A program made the position numbers and the translations under genes. Shown piece after piece: positions 7,634-17,775 of a DNA stretch of 64,000 nt. Location of the stretch: positions 62,001 to 126,000 of the forward strand of contig NZ_JAUSRN010000007.1 in assembly GCF_030811855.1 (NCBI RefSeq), given 5' to 3'. Within the stretch, counting starts at the first letter, position 1, and every line of letters starts with the position of its first letter. This stretch comes from Variovorax paradoxus (GTDB lineage: Bacteria; Pseudomonadota; Gammaproteobacteria; Burkholderiales; Burkholderiaceae_C). The notes under the pieces are model-generated. The model searched no databases, had not been told where the DNA came from, and worked only from the letters and a program-made list of their open reading frames with translations.

Positions 7634-9739
7634 ATGATTCCCAATTTCCGTCGCAACGCCATTGGCGCTGCCGTTCTTTCGCTCGCCTCCTTTGCGAGCA
7701 TGGCCCAGGCCCAGCCGGCACCCCAGGCGCAACCCGCCGACGCGGCCGCAGCGGCCACCCTGCCGGAGATCGCCGTCACCGGCAATCCGTTGGGCGCCAG
7801 CGAGCTGATCGCGCCCACCACCACGCTGTCGGGCGACAAGCTCCTGATGCGCTCCGAATCGACCCTGGGCGAAACGCTCAACAACCTGCCTGGCGTGAGC
7901 AGCAGCTACTTCGGCCCCAACGCCAGCCGGCCGATCATCCGCGGCCAGGACGGCGACCGCATCCGCATCCTGCAGAACGGCGGCGGCGCCCCTGACGCTT
8001 CGGCGTTGAGCTACGACCATGCCGTGCCGGTGGATGCGCTGGTCACCGAGCGCGTCGAGGTGCTGCGCGGGCCTTCGGCGCTGCAGTACGGCGGCAGCGC
8101 CGTGGGCGGCGTGGTCAACGTGATCGACAACCGCATTCCGACCGAGCCCATCAACGGTTTCGGCGGCCGCGCCGACCTGGGCTTTTCGACCGGCAACAAG
8201 GAGAAGAACGGCGGCGTGGTGCTCGAGGGCGGCAATGACCGTTTTGCGCTGCACGTCGACGCGTTCAACCGCGACTCCAAGGATGTCTCGGTGCCCATCG
8301 ACCTGGAATGCAGCAAGCCCGGACGCCCCTGGATGGCGCGCAAGATCTGCAACTCGGCCAACGAGGCGCATGGCGGCGCGGTAGGCGGCACGCTGTTCTT
8401 CGACCAGGGCTATATCGGCGCCTCGGCCAGCACCTACCGCAGCAACTACGGCACTGTAGCCGAAGACGACGTGACCATCGGCATGAAGTCCGACCGCTAT
8501 GCGCTCGAAGGCGAGTGGCGTCCGGGCGGCATCATCAGCACCGTTCACGTCAAAGCCAGTCACACCAACTATCGCCACACGGAATATGAAGGCGGCGAAG
8601 CCGGCACCACGTTCTCGAACATGAGCAACGACCTGCGCATCGAGGCGCGTCATCGCAAGATCGGCAACTTCGAGGGCCTGGTCGGCTTCTCGAGCGAAAG
8701 CAACCGCTTTGCCGCCGATGGCGAGGAAGCCTTTGCGCCGCACAGCCGCACCCGCTCCAACGCGCTGTTCATGTATGAAGAACTCGGCACTTCGTGGGGC
8801 CGTCTGAGCTTTGGCGCGCGCACCGAGAAGGTCCGCGTCACGTCGCTCGGCTATCCGGACGACCCGACGGTGACGCGCTTTGCCGTTGGCGAGCGCACCT
8901 TCAACCCGCACAGCGCGGCCTTGGGTGCGCTGGTCAACCTGACGCCGCAATGGCAGCTCACATCGAACCTCGCCTACACCGAGCGGGCGCCGAAAGATTA
9001 CGAGCTGCTCGCCAACGGACCGCACGTGGCAACGGCCGCCTGGGAGGTCGGCAATCCGGACCTGAAGAAAGAGAAGTCGACCGGCTTCGATCTTGGTGCG
9101 CAGTGGAAGTCGGGCGCCAACACGGCTCGCGTCAATGCTTACGTCACGCAGTTTCGCAACTACATCGGCCTGACGGCTTCGGGCCGCACCCTCGATGAAG
9201 AAGGCCAGGTGGTGACCGACCCCGCGGCGACCGACACGCTGGCCGAATACCTCTACAGCGGTGTGCGCGCGCGCTTCACCGGCATCGAGGCCAGCGGCAA
9301 CCTGCGCCTTCTGGGCACCGAAGGCTTCGCGCGCATGGCCGATGCCTCGACGCTCGATCTGGAGTGGCGCGGCGACGTGGTGCGTGCGAAGAACCTCGAC
9401 ACCGGCGAGCCGCTGCCGCGCATCGCGCCGTTCCGCGCCGGCGCAACGCTGGCGTATGGCAACGGCCCATGGAGCGCGCGCTTCGGCTTCGACTACAACG
9501 CTGCGCAGCGCCATGTGCCGAGCGTCGGCGCGCGCGAGACCGATGCCTACACGCTGTGGAACGCTTCGATTTCCTATCGCATGAAGGTGCAGCGCGCCAA
9601 TCTCACCTGGTATGCGCGAGTCGACAACATCACGAACAAGCTGGCCTACAGCCCGACGTCGATCCTGACGACGACGGTGTACCCGAACGCGCCACTGCCG
9701 GGGCGTTCGCTGAAGGTGGGCCTGCGCGTGACGTTCTAA
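7634..9739 (+). CDS. TonB-dependent outer membrane receptor, ZnuD-like
   Basis: A 701-residue 22-stranded outer-membrane receptor. The signal peptide ends near SMAQA|QPAPQ. The plug (about residues 45-180) contains LPEIAVTGNPLG, ETLNNLPGVSSSYFGPNASRPIIRGQDGDRIRILQNG, RVEVLRGPSALQYGGSAVGGVVNVID, all typical of plug domains, and the protein ends with aromatic-terminated KVGLRVTF as barrels do. A cysteine pair bracketing ECSKPGRPWMARKIC in an extracellular loop and the NG-GGAPDASALSYDHAVP sequence resemble the zinc receptor ZnuD of Neisseria and relatives. Zinc as substrate is thus likely but not proven; no Zur box was identified upstream. The histidine-rich gene precedes it. Confidence 0.9.
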   Translation: MIPNFRRNAIGAAVLSLASFASMAQAQPAPQAQPADAAAAATLPEIAVTGNPLGASELIAPTTTLSGDKLLMRSESTLGETLNNLPGVSSSYFGPNASRPIIRGQDGDRIRILQNGGGAPDASALSYDHAVPVDALVTERVEVLRGPSALQYGGSAVGGVVNVIDNRIPTEPINGFGGRADLGFSTGNKEKNGGVVLEGGNDRFALHVDAFNRDSKDVSVPIDLECSKPGRPWMARKICNSANEAHGGAVGGTLFFDQGYIGASASTYRSNYGTVAEDDVTIGMKSDRYALEGEWRPGGIISTVHVKASHTNYRHTEYEGGEAGTTFSNMSNDLRIEARHRKIGNFEGLVGFSSESNRFAADGEEAFAPHSRTRSNALFMYEELGTSWGRLSFGARTEKVRVTSLGYPDDPTVTRFAVGERTFNPHSAALGALVNLTPQWQLTSNLAYTERAPKDYELLANGPHVATAAWEVGNPDLKKEKSTGFDLGAQWKSGANTARVNAYVTQFRNYIGLTASGRTLDEEGQVVTDPAATDTLAEYLYSGVRARFTGIEASGNLRLLGTEGFARMADASTLDLEWRGDVVRAKNLDTGEPLPRIAPFRAGATLAYGNGPWSARFGFDYNAAQRHVPSVGARETDAYTLWNASISYRMKVQRANLTWYARVDNITNKLAYSPTSILTTTVYPNAPLPGRSLKVGLRVTF

Positions 9740-9748
9740 GGCACCGGT

Positions 9749-9789
9749 CCTGCTTCTTCCTTCCGCCATCGGCGGGAGGAAGGAGCAGG
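9749..9789 (+). terminator. Long GC-rich hairpin after TonB receptor
   Basis: Two 19-nt arms (9749-9767 and 9771-9789) pair with two mismatches around an ATC loop, beginning 9 bp after the receptor stop codon. There is no T-run behind it. It is the obvious candidate for ending the receptor transcript before the AEC permease gene begins at 9810. Confidence 0.6.
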
Positions 9790-9809
9790 CAAGAGGCTAT
9801 CCTCGGCGG

Positions 9810-10760
9810 GTGAATTCGATCGTCATCTCTTCCCTGCTTCCCGTCGTTTTTCTCATTGCCGCGGGCTACCTGGCCGGCCGGCGCCGCTGGATCGGCGGCA
9901 ACGCCGTCAAGGATCTTTCGAACCTGATCTTCCTCTTGCTGGCGCCCGCGCTGCTGTTTCGCGCCATGAGCACGGTGCACGTGCAAGAGCTGAGCCTGAA
10001 GCCGGTGGCGGCGTACTTCATTGCGTCGGGCCTGCTGTTCGCGGCCACGCTGGCGCTGCGCGGCTTCAACCGCACGGCCGCCGTCATTGCGCTGGCCAAC
10101 ACCTACAGCAACACCGTGATGATCGGCATCGTGCTGGTCGGCCTCGCCTATGGCGAGCAGGGCATGGTGGTGCTGCTCACGCTGATCTCGCTGCATTCGC
10201 TGGTGCTTCTGACCAGCGCGACGGTGGTGCTGGAACTGGCCGTGGCGCGCGAGCACGCGGCGGTGAGCGGCGAAGCAAAGCGCCCCATGGCGCGCACCGT
10301 GCTGCGTGCGCTGCGCAACGCGATCATCCACCCGGTGCCGCTGCCGATCATTGCGGGGCTGCTGTTCGCGCAGACGGGGCTCGTGATGCCCGAATCCATC
10401 GACAAGCCGATCATGCTGCTCGGGCAGGCCTTTGGTCCCGTCGCGCTCGTGATGGTGGGCATCACGCTTGCACTCACGCCCATCGGCCGGCACTGGCGCG
10501 GCGCCATGGTGCAGTCGCTGGTGAAGAACTTGCTGCATCCGCTGCTGGTGGCGGGCATCGGCTGGCTGCTGGGCGTGCGCGGCATTCCGCTCACCGTGAT
10601 GGTGGTGGCGGCGGCGTTGCCCATTGGCGCCAACGTCTTTCTCTTTTCGCAGCGCTATCGCACGGCCGAAGACCTGGTGACAGCGAGCGTCGCGATGTCG
10701 ACGGTGCTCGCGCTGGCCACGCTGACCTTGGTGATGACGCTGGTGCAGTGGCTTCCCTGA
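9810..10760 (+). CDS. AEC-family (auxin efflux carrier) permease
   Basis: A 316-residue inner-membrane transporter with about ten hydrophobic segments spread over the whole length, starting at a GTG (9810). The N-terminal half (LLPVVFLIAAGYLAGRRRWIGGNAVKDLSNLIFLLLAPALLF) and the C-terminal ALPIGANVFLFSQRYRTAEDLVTASVAMSTVLALATL match the Mem_trans/AEC fold, whose bacterial members move malonate, malate or other small acids. No substrate can be deduced here; the flanking genes are unrelated. A strong hairpin ends 20 bp upstream of its start. Confidence 0.85.
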   Translation: MNSIVISSLLPVVFLIAAGYLAGRRRWIGGNAVKDLSNLIFLLLAPALLFRAMSTVHVQELSLKPVAAYFIASGLLFAATLALRGFNRTAAVIALANTYSNTVMIGIVLVGLAYGEQGMVVLLTLISLHSLVLLTSATVVLELAVAREHAAVSGEAKRPMARTVLRALRNAIIHPVPLPIIAGLLFAQTGLVMPESIDKPIMLLGQAFGPVALVMVGITLALTPIGRHWRGAMVQSLVKNLLHPLLVAGIGWLLGVRGIPLTVMVVAAALPIGANVFLFSQRYRTAEDLVTASVAMSTVLALATLTLVMTLVQWLP

Positions 10761-10886
10761 GTTCTTCATAAGCCTTTCGCGCTAACGAAGCGTCTGCGGA
10801 TCCGCAACGCGGCGTCTATGCCGTTCGGCAGGGTGGCCGTTTGGCGAGATGGCGAGCGGCGCCTGCCGCTCTACATTTGCCCGCTG

Positions 10887-11303
10887 ATGATTTACCAGGC
10901 GCGGTCTTCGCCGTTTTCCGTCATGGCGCCGATCGCGATGGTGATCGTGCTGTGCTGTGCTGCCTTGCCGGCGGTGGCCGACACCAAACCGTGCCGGACG
11001 CCCTGCCTTTCGGCCGCGGTGCCGCGCGAGTCGACACCAACACCGCCAGCAGCGCCGGCGAAGCCAACAGAGGCGGAAGCCAAGCCTGCACCTGTCGCCG
11101 CCGCGCGGCCGAACGCCAAGCCCAGACCACAGGCTGTTGCAGTGGCTGTGCAGCCGCCATCGCCGCCCGCGGCGGAGATGGAGAAAGCCGCAGCCTCCAA
11201 ACGGCCGCCGCCCTCCAGGCGCTGCAGCGAGATCAACATGCGCGCGGCGGTCGGCGAGCCGCTCTCGGACGAAGACATGAAGATATTGAGGAGTCAATGC
11301 TGA
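10887..11303 (+). CDS. Hypothetical secreted cysteine- and proline-rich protein
   Basis: No family recognised. The start MIYQARSSPFSVMAPIAMVIVLCC (10887) gives a signal peptide cleaved near PAVA|DTKPC, leaving about 110 residues; an in-frame ATG at 10818 would add unlikely polar residues and one at 10923 is also possible. The mature protein begins with DTKPCRTPC, continues with a long Pro/Ala/Lys linker and ends in a compact segment RRCSEINMRAAVGEPLSDEDMKILRSQC with a final cysteine. The layout suggests a disulfide-stabilised C-terminal knob on a flexible spacer. Its last 7 bases overlap the start of the OmpA-type lipoprotein, implying coupled translation and a shared envelope function. Confidence 0.6.
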   Translation: MIYQARSSPFSVMAPIAMVIVLCCAALPAVADTKPCRTPCLSAAVPRESTPTPPAAPAKPTEAEAKPAPVAAARPNAKPRPQAVAVAVQPPSPPAAEMEKAAASKRPPPSRRCSEINMRAAVGEPLSDEDMKILRSQC

Positions 11304-12508
11304 TGATGACGAACACCACCCGCCCCATTCGCACGGCGCTGCGCGTGCTGGCGCTGTGCGCCGCCGTGCTTGCCGCTGCGTGCGCGCACCGGCCGGCACC
11401 GGGTAACGCTGTACCCTTCGAGCAGGCTGTCAACCAGGCGGTGGACGACCTGATCGTGCAGACCCAGAAGCTGCCGGCCTTCCTGGCCAAGGTGGAGTCG
11501 ACGATCAAGCAGAGCCGCATCGTGATCGATCCGCTGCTCGAGGGCTCGAGCGGCCAGCAGACCGAAGTCACGCGCGTGGCCGAGCAGCGCATCGTCCAGC
11601 GCATGCAGTCGCAGTTCAAGCAGTTCACGGTCACACCGTTCAACAATGCCGAGATCGAGCGCGCGCAATACGTGCTCAACGGCACGCTGGTGCGCGACAA
11701 GGACGCGGCCGACGGGCGCTACCGCCTGAACCTGGCGCTGACCGAGATCAAGAGCGGCGTGGTCATCGCGCAATCGGTGGCGCGCATCAGCGATGCCACG
11801 CTCGACACGCGGCCCACGGCCTTCTTTCGCGACAGTCCCGTGAACGGCAAAGACCGCGGTGTGGAAGGCTATATTCGCACCGCCGAAACGCAGCCGGGCC
11901 AGGCGGCCGACGCGCTGTACCTGGAACGTCTGCCCACGTCGACCGTGCTGCAAGAAGCCACGGCCGCATACGAGGCTGGCCGCATGAGCGAAGCGCTCAG
12001 CCGCTACGAAGCCGCCTCGCGCCGGTCCGACGGCCAGCAGCTGCGCATCTACAGCGGGCTGTATCTCACGCAGGCCCAGCTCGGCCGCACCGCGGAAGCG
12101 GAGAAGACCTTCGGCACCATCGCGCGGCTCGGGCTGGAAACCAACAACCTGAGCGTGAAGTTCCTCTTCAAGCCGGGCTCGACCGACTTTTTGGCGGACC
12201 CGAAGATCAGCGCCGCCTATCCGATGTGGCTGCGCCAGATTGCGCGCCAGGCCGCACAGATCGACTCATGCGTGGTGGTCACGGGCCATACGAGCCGCAC
12301 CGGTTCGGAGTCGGTCAACGAGCGGCTGTCGCTGCAGCGTGCGGTCAGCGTGAAGACCCGGCTGGTGGGCGAGGCGCCGCCGTTGTCGAAGAAGCTGCGC
12401 GAGTCCGGCATGGGTTTCCGCGAGAACATCGTGGGCACGGGTGCCGACGATGCAAGCGATGCGCTCGACCGGCGCGTCGAGTTCAAGGTCGTCGGCTGCG
12501 AGGCTTGA
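11297..12508 (+). CDS. OmpA-domain lipoprotein with TPR-like region
   Basis: A 403-residue envelope protein. The ATG at 11297 overlaps the preceding stop. The N-terminus (MLMMTNTTRPIRTALRVLALCAAVLAAAC) ends in a lipobox-like AAAC, so lipidation is likely. The middle has a segment predicted to form helical pairs (LQEATAAYEAGRMSEALSRYEAASRR, LYLTQAQLGRTAEAEKTF), like tetratricopeptide repeats. The C-terminal 130 residues are an OmpA-like peptidoglycan-binding domain: LFKPGSTDFLADP, VVVTGHTSRTGSESVNERLSLQRAVSVKTRL and ALDRRVEFKVV. It probably tethers the outer membrane to peptidoglycan. It converges with pdxH, 7 bp away. Confidence 0.85.
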   Translation: MLMMTNTTRPIRTALRVLALCAAVLAAACAHRPAPGNAVPFEQAVNQAVDDLIVQTQKLPAFLAKVESTIKQSRIVIDPLLEGSSGQQTEVTRVAEQRIVQRMQSQFKQFTVTPFNNAEIERAQYVLNGTLVRDKDAADGRYRLNLALTEIKSGVVIAQSVARISDATLDTRPTAFFRDSPVNGKDRGVEGYIRTAETQPGQAADALYLERLPTSTVLQEATAAYEAGRMSEALSRYEAASRRSDGQQLRIYSGLYLTQAQLGRTAEAEKTFGTIARLGLETNNLSVKFLFKPGSTDFLADPKISAAYPMWLRQIARQAAQIDSCVVVTGHTSRTGSESVNERLSLQRAVSVKTRLVGEAPPLSKKLRESGMGFRENIVGTGADDASDALDRRVEFKVVGCEA

Positions 12509-12515
12509 CGAAAAT

Positions 12516-13172
12516 TCAGGGCGCGAGGCGTTCACGCACCCACGCGGCGTCTTCGAGCCGGTAGCGCAGTCGGTCGTGCAGCCGGCTCTTGCGGCCCTGC
12601 CAGAATTCCCACCGATCCGGCACGAGGCGATAGCCGCCCCAGTGCGGCGGGCGCGGCGGCGAGAGCAGGTGCCTGGCGGCTGCGACGGCCGCGTTCTTCA
12701 CCAGCACGTCGCGTCCGCTGATCACTTCGCTCTGCGGGCTGGCCCACGCGCCGATGCGTGAATCGAGCGGGCGGCTCGCAAAGTAGGCGTCGCTTTCCTC
12801 GGCGCTGGTTTTTTCCACGCGGCCCTCGATGCGCACCACGCGCTCGAGCTCGACCCAGTGGAACTGCAGGGCCGCATACGGATTGCCCGAGAGCTCGCGG
12901 GCCTTGCGGCTTTCGTAGTTGGTGTACCAGACGATGCCGCGCGCATCAAAGCCCTTGATGAGCACGATGCGGCTCGAAGGCCTCAGGTCGCTGGCCACGG
13001 TGCATAGCGTCATTGCGTTGGGCTCGGGCACCTGCGCATCGATGGCTTCGCCGAGCCAGCGCTCGAATTGCTTCAGCGGATCGTCTGCGCTGTGGGTTTC
13101 GCCGAGCTCGGCGCGCTCGTAGCTCTTGCGCAGCGCGGCCAGCGTTTCGTTGGTGGGTGCAGAAGAAGTCAT
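12516..13172 (-). CDS. pdxH: Pyridoxamine 5'-phosphate oxidase
   Basis: An FMN enzyme that oxidises pyridoxine or pyridoxamine 5'-phosphate to pyridoxal 5'-phosphate, the last step of vitamin B6 synthesis and salvage. From the ATG at 13172 the protein is 218 residues, the usual size. Conserved segments are [57 protein letters not shown] (FMN and substrate binding), VRIEGRVEK and the C-terminal [28 protein letters not shown] that closes the active site. A longer frame upstream of 13172 runs antisense to the next gene and is not used. Confidence 0.96.
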   Translation of the reverse strand: MTSSAPTNETLAALRKSYERAELGETHSADDPLKQFERWLGEAIDAQVPEPNAMTLCTVASDLRPSSRIVLIKGFDARGIVWYTNYESRKARELSGNPYAALQFHWVELERVVRIEGRVEKTSAEESDAYFASRPLDSRIGAWASPQSEVISGRDVLVKNAAVAAARHLLSPPRPPHWGGYRLVPDRWEFWQGRKSRLHDRLRYRLEDAAWVRERLAP

Positions 13173-13236
13173 GGCGGCATTGTTGCGCATGCGCCGCCGT
13201 GCGGCAGGCCGGGCATTCCGCGCACATACTCGGCGC

Positions 13237-13812
13237 ATGGCGACAAAGGCGAATTCCCCGGTGGTGATTGTGCTGGCTTCGGGCCGCGGCGAGCGTTTCA
13301 TCGCGGCCGGCGGAAAGGGCTCCAAGCTGCAGGCGCCGCTCGCGGGCAAGCCGCTGCTCGAACGCACGCTCGATGCCGTCCGCGCCAGCGGCCTGCCATG
13401 GCGGCTCGAAGACGCTGGGCATCCGGGCATGGGCGATTCGATTGCCGCTGCGGTGCGCGCCACGCCCGAGGCCGCGGGCTGGCTGATCCTGCCAGGCGAC
13501 CTGCCGCTGGTGCGCCCTGAGACATTGCGCGTGGTGGCCGCGGCGCTCACCGGCCGTGTCTGCGCGGCGCAGCCCCAGTACCAGGGCGAGCGCGGACATC
13601 CGGTGGGCTTTTCGGCCGGCTGCCGGGCCCAGCTTGCGGCGCTGCGTGGAAACTTTGGCGCGGCGCCGGTCCTGAAGGCAATGCGCGCCATCGATGCGGT
13701 GGCCGACCTGGTGGTCGACGACGTCGGCATCGTGACCGACATCGATACGCCTGAGGCCCTGGCGCGGGCCGAAGCCCTGTGGCGGGAGCGCTCGGCCGAG
13801 CGACCCCGCTAG
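13237..13812 (+). CDS. MobA-like nucleotidyltransferase (MocA type)
   Basis: A 191-residue NTP transferase of the MobA-like family, whose members attach CMP or GMP to molybdopterin. The start at 13237 ([21 protein letters not shown]) places the glycine-rich nucleotide loop at the N-terminus. Other family features are [19 protein letters not shown], the [12 protein letters not shown] motif that binds metal and the C-terminal [11 protein letters not shown]. Molybdenum cofactor cytidylyltransferases are usually next to xanthine-dehydrogenase-type oxidoreductases; none is in the window, so the substrate is uncertain. The gene is divergent from pdxH and convergent with sodC with only 4 bp between stops. 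Confidence 0.82.
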   Translation: MATKANSPVVIVLASGRGERFIAAGGKGSKLQAPLAGKPLLERTLDAVRASGLPWRLEDAGHPGMGDSIAAAVRATPEAAGWLILPGDLPLVRPETLRVVAAALTGRVCAAQPQYQGERGHPVGFSAGCRAQLAALRGNFGAAPVLKAMRAIDAVADLVVDDVGIVTDIDTPEALARAEALWRERSAERPR

Positions 13813-13816
13813 CCGA

Positions 13817-14368
13817 TCAACGCCGCGCGATCACGGCGCAGGCGGTGCGCGGGCCGGAGTTGCCGGCTGGCTGGGTCGTGAAATCATCGCGGTCGCGGTG
13901 CACCACGAGCGCGCGACCCACCACGTTGTTGGGGGCGCCTTCGGTCAGCGAGATGGCGTGGTCGTCGACGCTGAAGCGCGCCACGCCGCTGGCGTCGGCC
14001 ACCAGGCTCGGCAGTTCGCCGGCATGGCTGCCCGCGGCGCCGAATTTGCCATGCGTGCCGCCGGCGGGATTGAAGTGGCCGCCCGAGGCATTGCCGTTGT
14101 CGCCGCAGTCGCCCTTTTCATGAATGTGGAAGCCATGCTCGCTGCCTGGCGCGAGGCCGCGCACTTCGCCGGCGATGCGCACGCCATGGTCCAGCGCGGT
14201 GAAGGTCACCGTGCCGCGAGTCGGGTTGGGCGAGATCGCCGCGGTCGGCATCAGTTCGGCGGCCGCGCTCGGCTTGCCTCCCATCATGCTGCTCATGCCG
14301 CCGCAGGCGGAAAGCAGGGCGCCGGCGAGAAGAGCGGTGCCGGTGGCGGCGAAAAGGCGATGGTTCAT
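13817..14368 (-). CDS. sodC: Cu/Zn superoxide dismutase, lipoprotein form
   Basis: Dismutates superoxide in the periplasm. The 183-residue precursor starts at 14368 and has a lipobox ALLSAC (Cys22), so the enzyme is probably membrane-tethered. The signature GFHIHEKGDC (His81, His83, Cys88), GGHFNP (His98), the zinc ligands near THGK (His106) and SHAGELP (His115), VVHRDRDDF (His157) and Cys177 for the disulfide are all present. Ser/Met/Gly-rich residues after the lipid site (MSSMMGGKP) probably form a linker. It lies 2 bp after the ChaC-like gene's stop on the same strand. Confidence 0.95.
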   Translation of the reverse strand: MNHRLFAATGTALLAGALLSACGGMSSMMGGKPSAAAELMPTAAISPNPTRGTVTFTALDHGVRIAGEVRGLAPGSEHGFHIHEKGDCGDNGNASGGHFNPAGGTHGKFGAAGSHAGELPSLVADASGVARFSVDDHAISLTEGAPNNVVGRALVVHRDRDDFTTQPAGNSGPRTACAVIARR

Positions 14369-14370
14369 GT

Positions 14371-15165
14371 TTATTCCTTTTTGGAAGATGGACTCGGAGA
14401 CCCCGGAACATATACCGGACCCGGCGGCATACCGCAATCGGCGGCCGCGCCGGACTGCTTTTTCCGCTCCTCTTCCGCTTGCTGCTCCTGCTGCTCCTGC
14501 TGTTCCTGCTTCTCGTGCGCCAGCGCAACCAGCCGCGCCAGCGCCGCGTCGTGGATCGAATGCCGGCGCAGCTCCAGCAAGGTCTGGCGCGCGTAGTCGA
14601 GCGAGCTGCCGTAGCGCCCCACGGCATGCGTAAAGATGTGGCGGTAGCGGTCGTCGCTGAGCTCGCCGGTGAAGTTGGGGCTGCGCCTGGACAGAGTGAA
14701 GGCCAGCGCGCGCACGGGTCCTTCGGGCGTGTTGCACTTCAGCCACCTCGGGTCGTACACGCCGGTCGGCATCTCGCGCAGCCAAAGCCTCTTCAGCGTA
14801 TCCAGGCCGTGCGCCGAAGGCACCCGGAACACCATGCCGCGGCAACTGCCGCCCGAGAGCAGCCCGAAGACGAGACCGGGCGTCTGCACGCTGCCGCGGT
14901 TGATGCGGCTCCACATCTTCAGTGCCCGATGCCACCCGTGCACCCAGGCCGTCCGACGCTCGACAAAGTCGAACTCCGGGCGCCAGATGAGCGAGCCATA
15001 GCCGAATAGCCACAGATCCTCGCGGCCACCCCAGTCGGCAATGGCCTGTTCGAGCATCGGCTGCGGGTCGCGCAGCGGCCTGGGCATCGGGTCCAGGCCC
15101 GGCGGCCCTGGGTCTGGCAACGGTCCGGAAGGGGCGGCGCCTACAATTTCGTGATCATGGTTCAC
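14371..15165 (-). CDS. ChaC-like gamma-glutamylcyclotransferase
   Basis: Resembles ChaC, which cleaves glutathione to 5-oxoproline and Cys-Gly in the cytosol. The substrate-binding motif FGYGSLIWRPEFDF (about residue 54) and the following RTAWVHGWHRALKMWSRINRGS, PGLVFGLLSGGSCRG, VPSAHGLDTLKRLWLREM and NFTGELSDD match the family. The start is uncertain: GTG at 15165 gives 264 residues with a proline-rich leader, ATG at 15087 gives 238. The C-terminus is odd, with a Gln/Glu repeat (KQEQQEQQEQQAEEE) and a proline/serine tail not usual for ChaC. It is adjacent to sodC and divergent from the OmpA-type gene at 15214. Confidence 0.82.
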   Translation of the reverse strand: MNHDHEIVGAAPSGPLPDPGPPGLDPMPRPLRDPQPMLEQAIADWGGREDLWLFGYGSLIWRPEFDFVERRTAWVHGWHRALKMWSRINRGSVQTPGLVFGLLSGGSCRGMVFRVPSAHGLDTLKRLWLREMPTGVYDPRWLKCNTPEGPVRALAFTLSRRSPNFTGELSDDRYRHIFTHAVGRYGSSLDYARQTLLELRRHSIHDAALARLVALAHEKQEQQEQQEQQAEEERKKQSGAAADCGMPPGPVYVPGSPSPSSKKE

Positions 15166-15213
15166 CGCACCATTATTTACCGACCTCTACTTTCATACGG
15201 AGTACGCCCCCTC

Positions 15214-15780
15214 ATGAGTGACGACGACAGCCAGCAAAATTTCATCCTCGGATTTCTCCTGGCATTGATTGCGCTGGTGATCTTCTTCGTTGTGGGCATC
15301 GCGGTGTGGCACAAGGGGCACTCGGCGGCGCCGGCCAACGGAAGGCCCGCTGTCGCAGCTGCTGCACCTGCTGCAGCAGCGCCCGCGGCGCCGGCACCCA
15401 CCACCACGGTGGCCGAAGTGACCGAGACGGTGACGGTCGTGATCCCCGACGGCGCGAGCATCCGCGTGGCCAACGGCGTGGTGAACTTCTACTTCGCCAC
15501 CGGCAGCGCCGATCTCGCGCCCGGTGCGGCCGAGGCGCTGGCCGCGGTCATCAAGGGCGTGGAGAGCGGCCGCAAGGCGGTGGTCTCCGGCTTCCACGAC
15601 ACCACTGGCGACGCGACCGTCAACGAGCAGCTTGCCAAGAAGCGCGCCGAAACCGTGCGCGACGTGCTGGTGGGGTTGGGCGTGCCGGCCGGCAAGGTCG
15701 ATCTGCAGAGGCCCGAGGTCACGGCGGGGTCAGGCAACAACGCCGAGGCGCGCCGCGTCGAGGTCAAGCTGGTCGACTGA
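15214..15780 (+). CDS. Single-pass OmpA-domain protein, 188 aa
   Basis: An inner-membrane protein with a periplasmic OmpA-like domain. From MSDDDSQQNFILGF (15214) there is one hydrophobic helix (residues about 11-31), an Ala/Pro linker (about 35-70) and a domain with VVNFYFATGSADLAPGAAEAL, VVSGFHDTTGDATVNEQLAKKRAETVRDVL and ARRVEVKLV, the usual OmpA-C pattern that binds peptidoglycan. The frame remains open upstream to 15151, but MSDDDS has the better leader. The arrangement resembles small envelope-tethering proteins; no partner gene is adjacent. Confidence 0.8.
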   Translation: MSDDDSQQNFILGFLLALIALVIFFVVGIAVWHKGHSAAPANGRPAVAAAAPAAAAPAAPAPTTTVAEVTETVTVVIPDGASIRVANGVVNFYFATGSADLAPGAAEALAAVIKGVESGRKAVVSGFHDTTGDATVNEQLAKKRAETVRDVLVGLGVPAGKVDLQRPEVTAGSGNNAEARRVEVKLVD

Positions 15781-15810
15781 CGGGCCTTGCCCGTGCCCGC
15801 TCGATGCGCG

Positions 15811-15853
15811 CCGATGGTAAATCCGTATCGCCGGGGTGGTGGATTTCCATCGG
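15811..15853. repeat. Imperfect inverted repeat upstream of edd
   Basis: CCGATGGTAAATCC (15811-15824) and GGATTTCCATCGG (15841-15853) are inverted copies that differ by a single inserted T, separated by 16 bp. They lie in the 168-bp spacer between the OmpA-type gene and edd. The element could end the upstream transcript or serve as a regulator site for edd-eda. A second small hairpin with a GAAA tetraloop (GTCGC/GCGAC, 15897-15910) is in the edd leader. Confidence 0.5.
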
Positions 15854-15948
15854 TCCGCTCCCCGGTGTCTTGGTACCATTGACTTCCGAGTCGAAGGTCG
15901 CGAAAGCGACAGTGCCGACAGGCCGGCCACGCGACCGAACACATCCCC

Positions 15949-17765
<1,817 letters not shown>

Positions 17766-17775
<10 letters not shown>

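Noticed and set aside
7628..9769. A 713-residue open frame on the minus strand opposite the TonB receptor
   Set aside because: It is antisense to a clear receptor gene; the residue mix (Ala, Arg, Gly, His repeats) is what reverse-strand reading of GC-rich coding DNA gives, and there is no domain or start signal.
15897..15910. GTCGC-GAAA-GCGAC mini-hairpin as a riboswitch or RNA gene
   Set aside because: A single 5-bp stem is too little to support a structured RNA; it is mentioned only as a leader feature.
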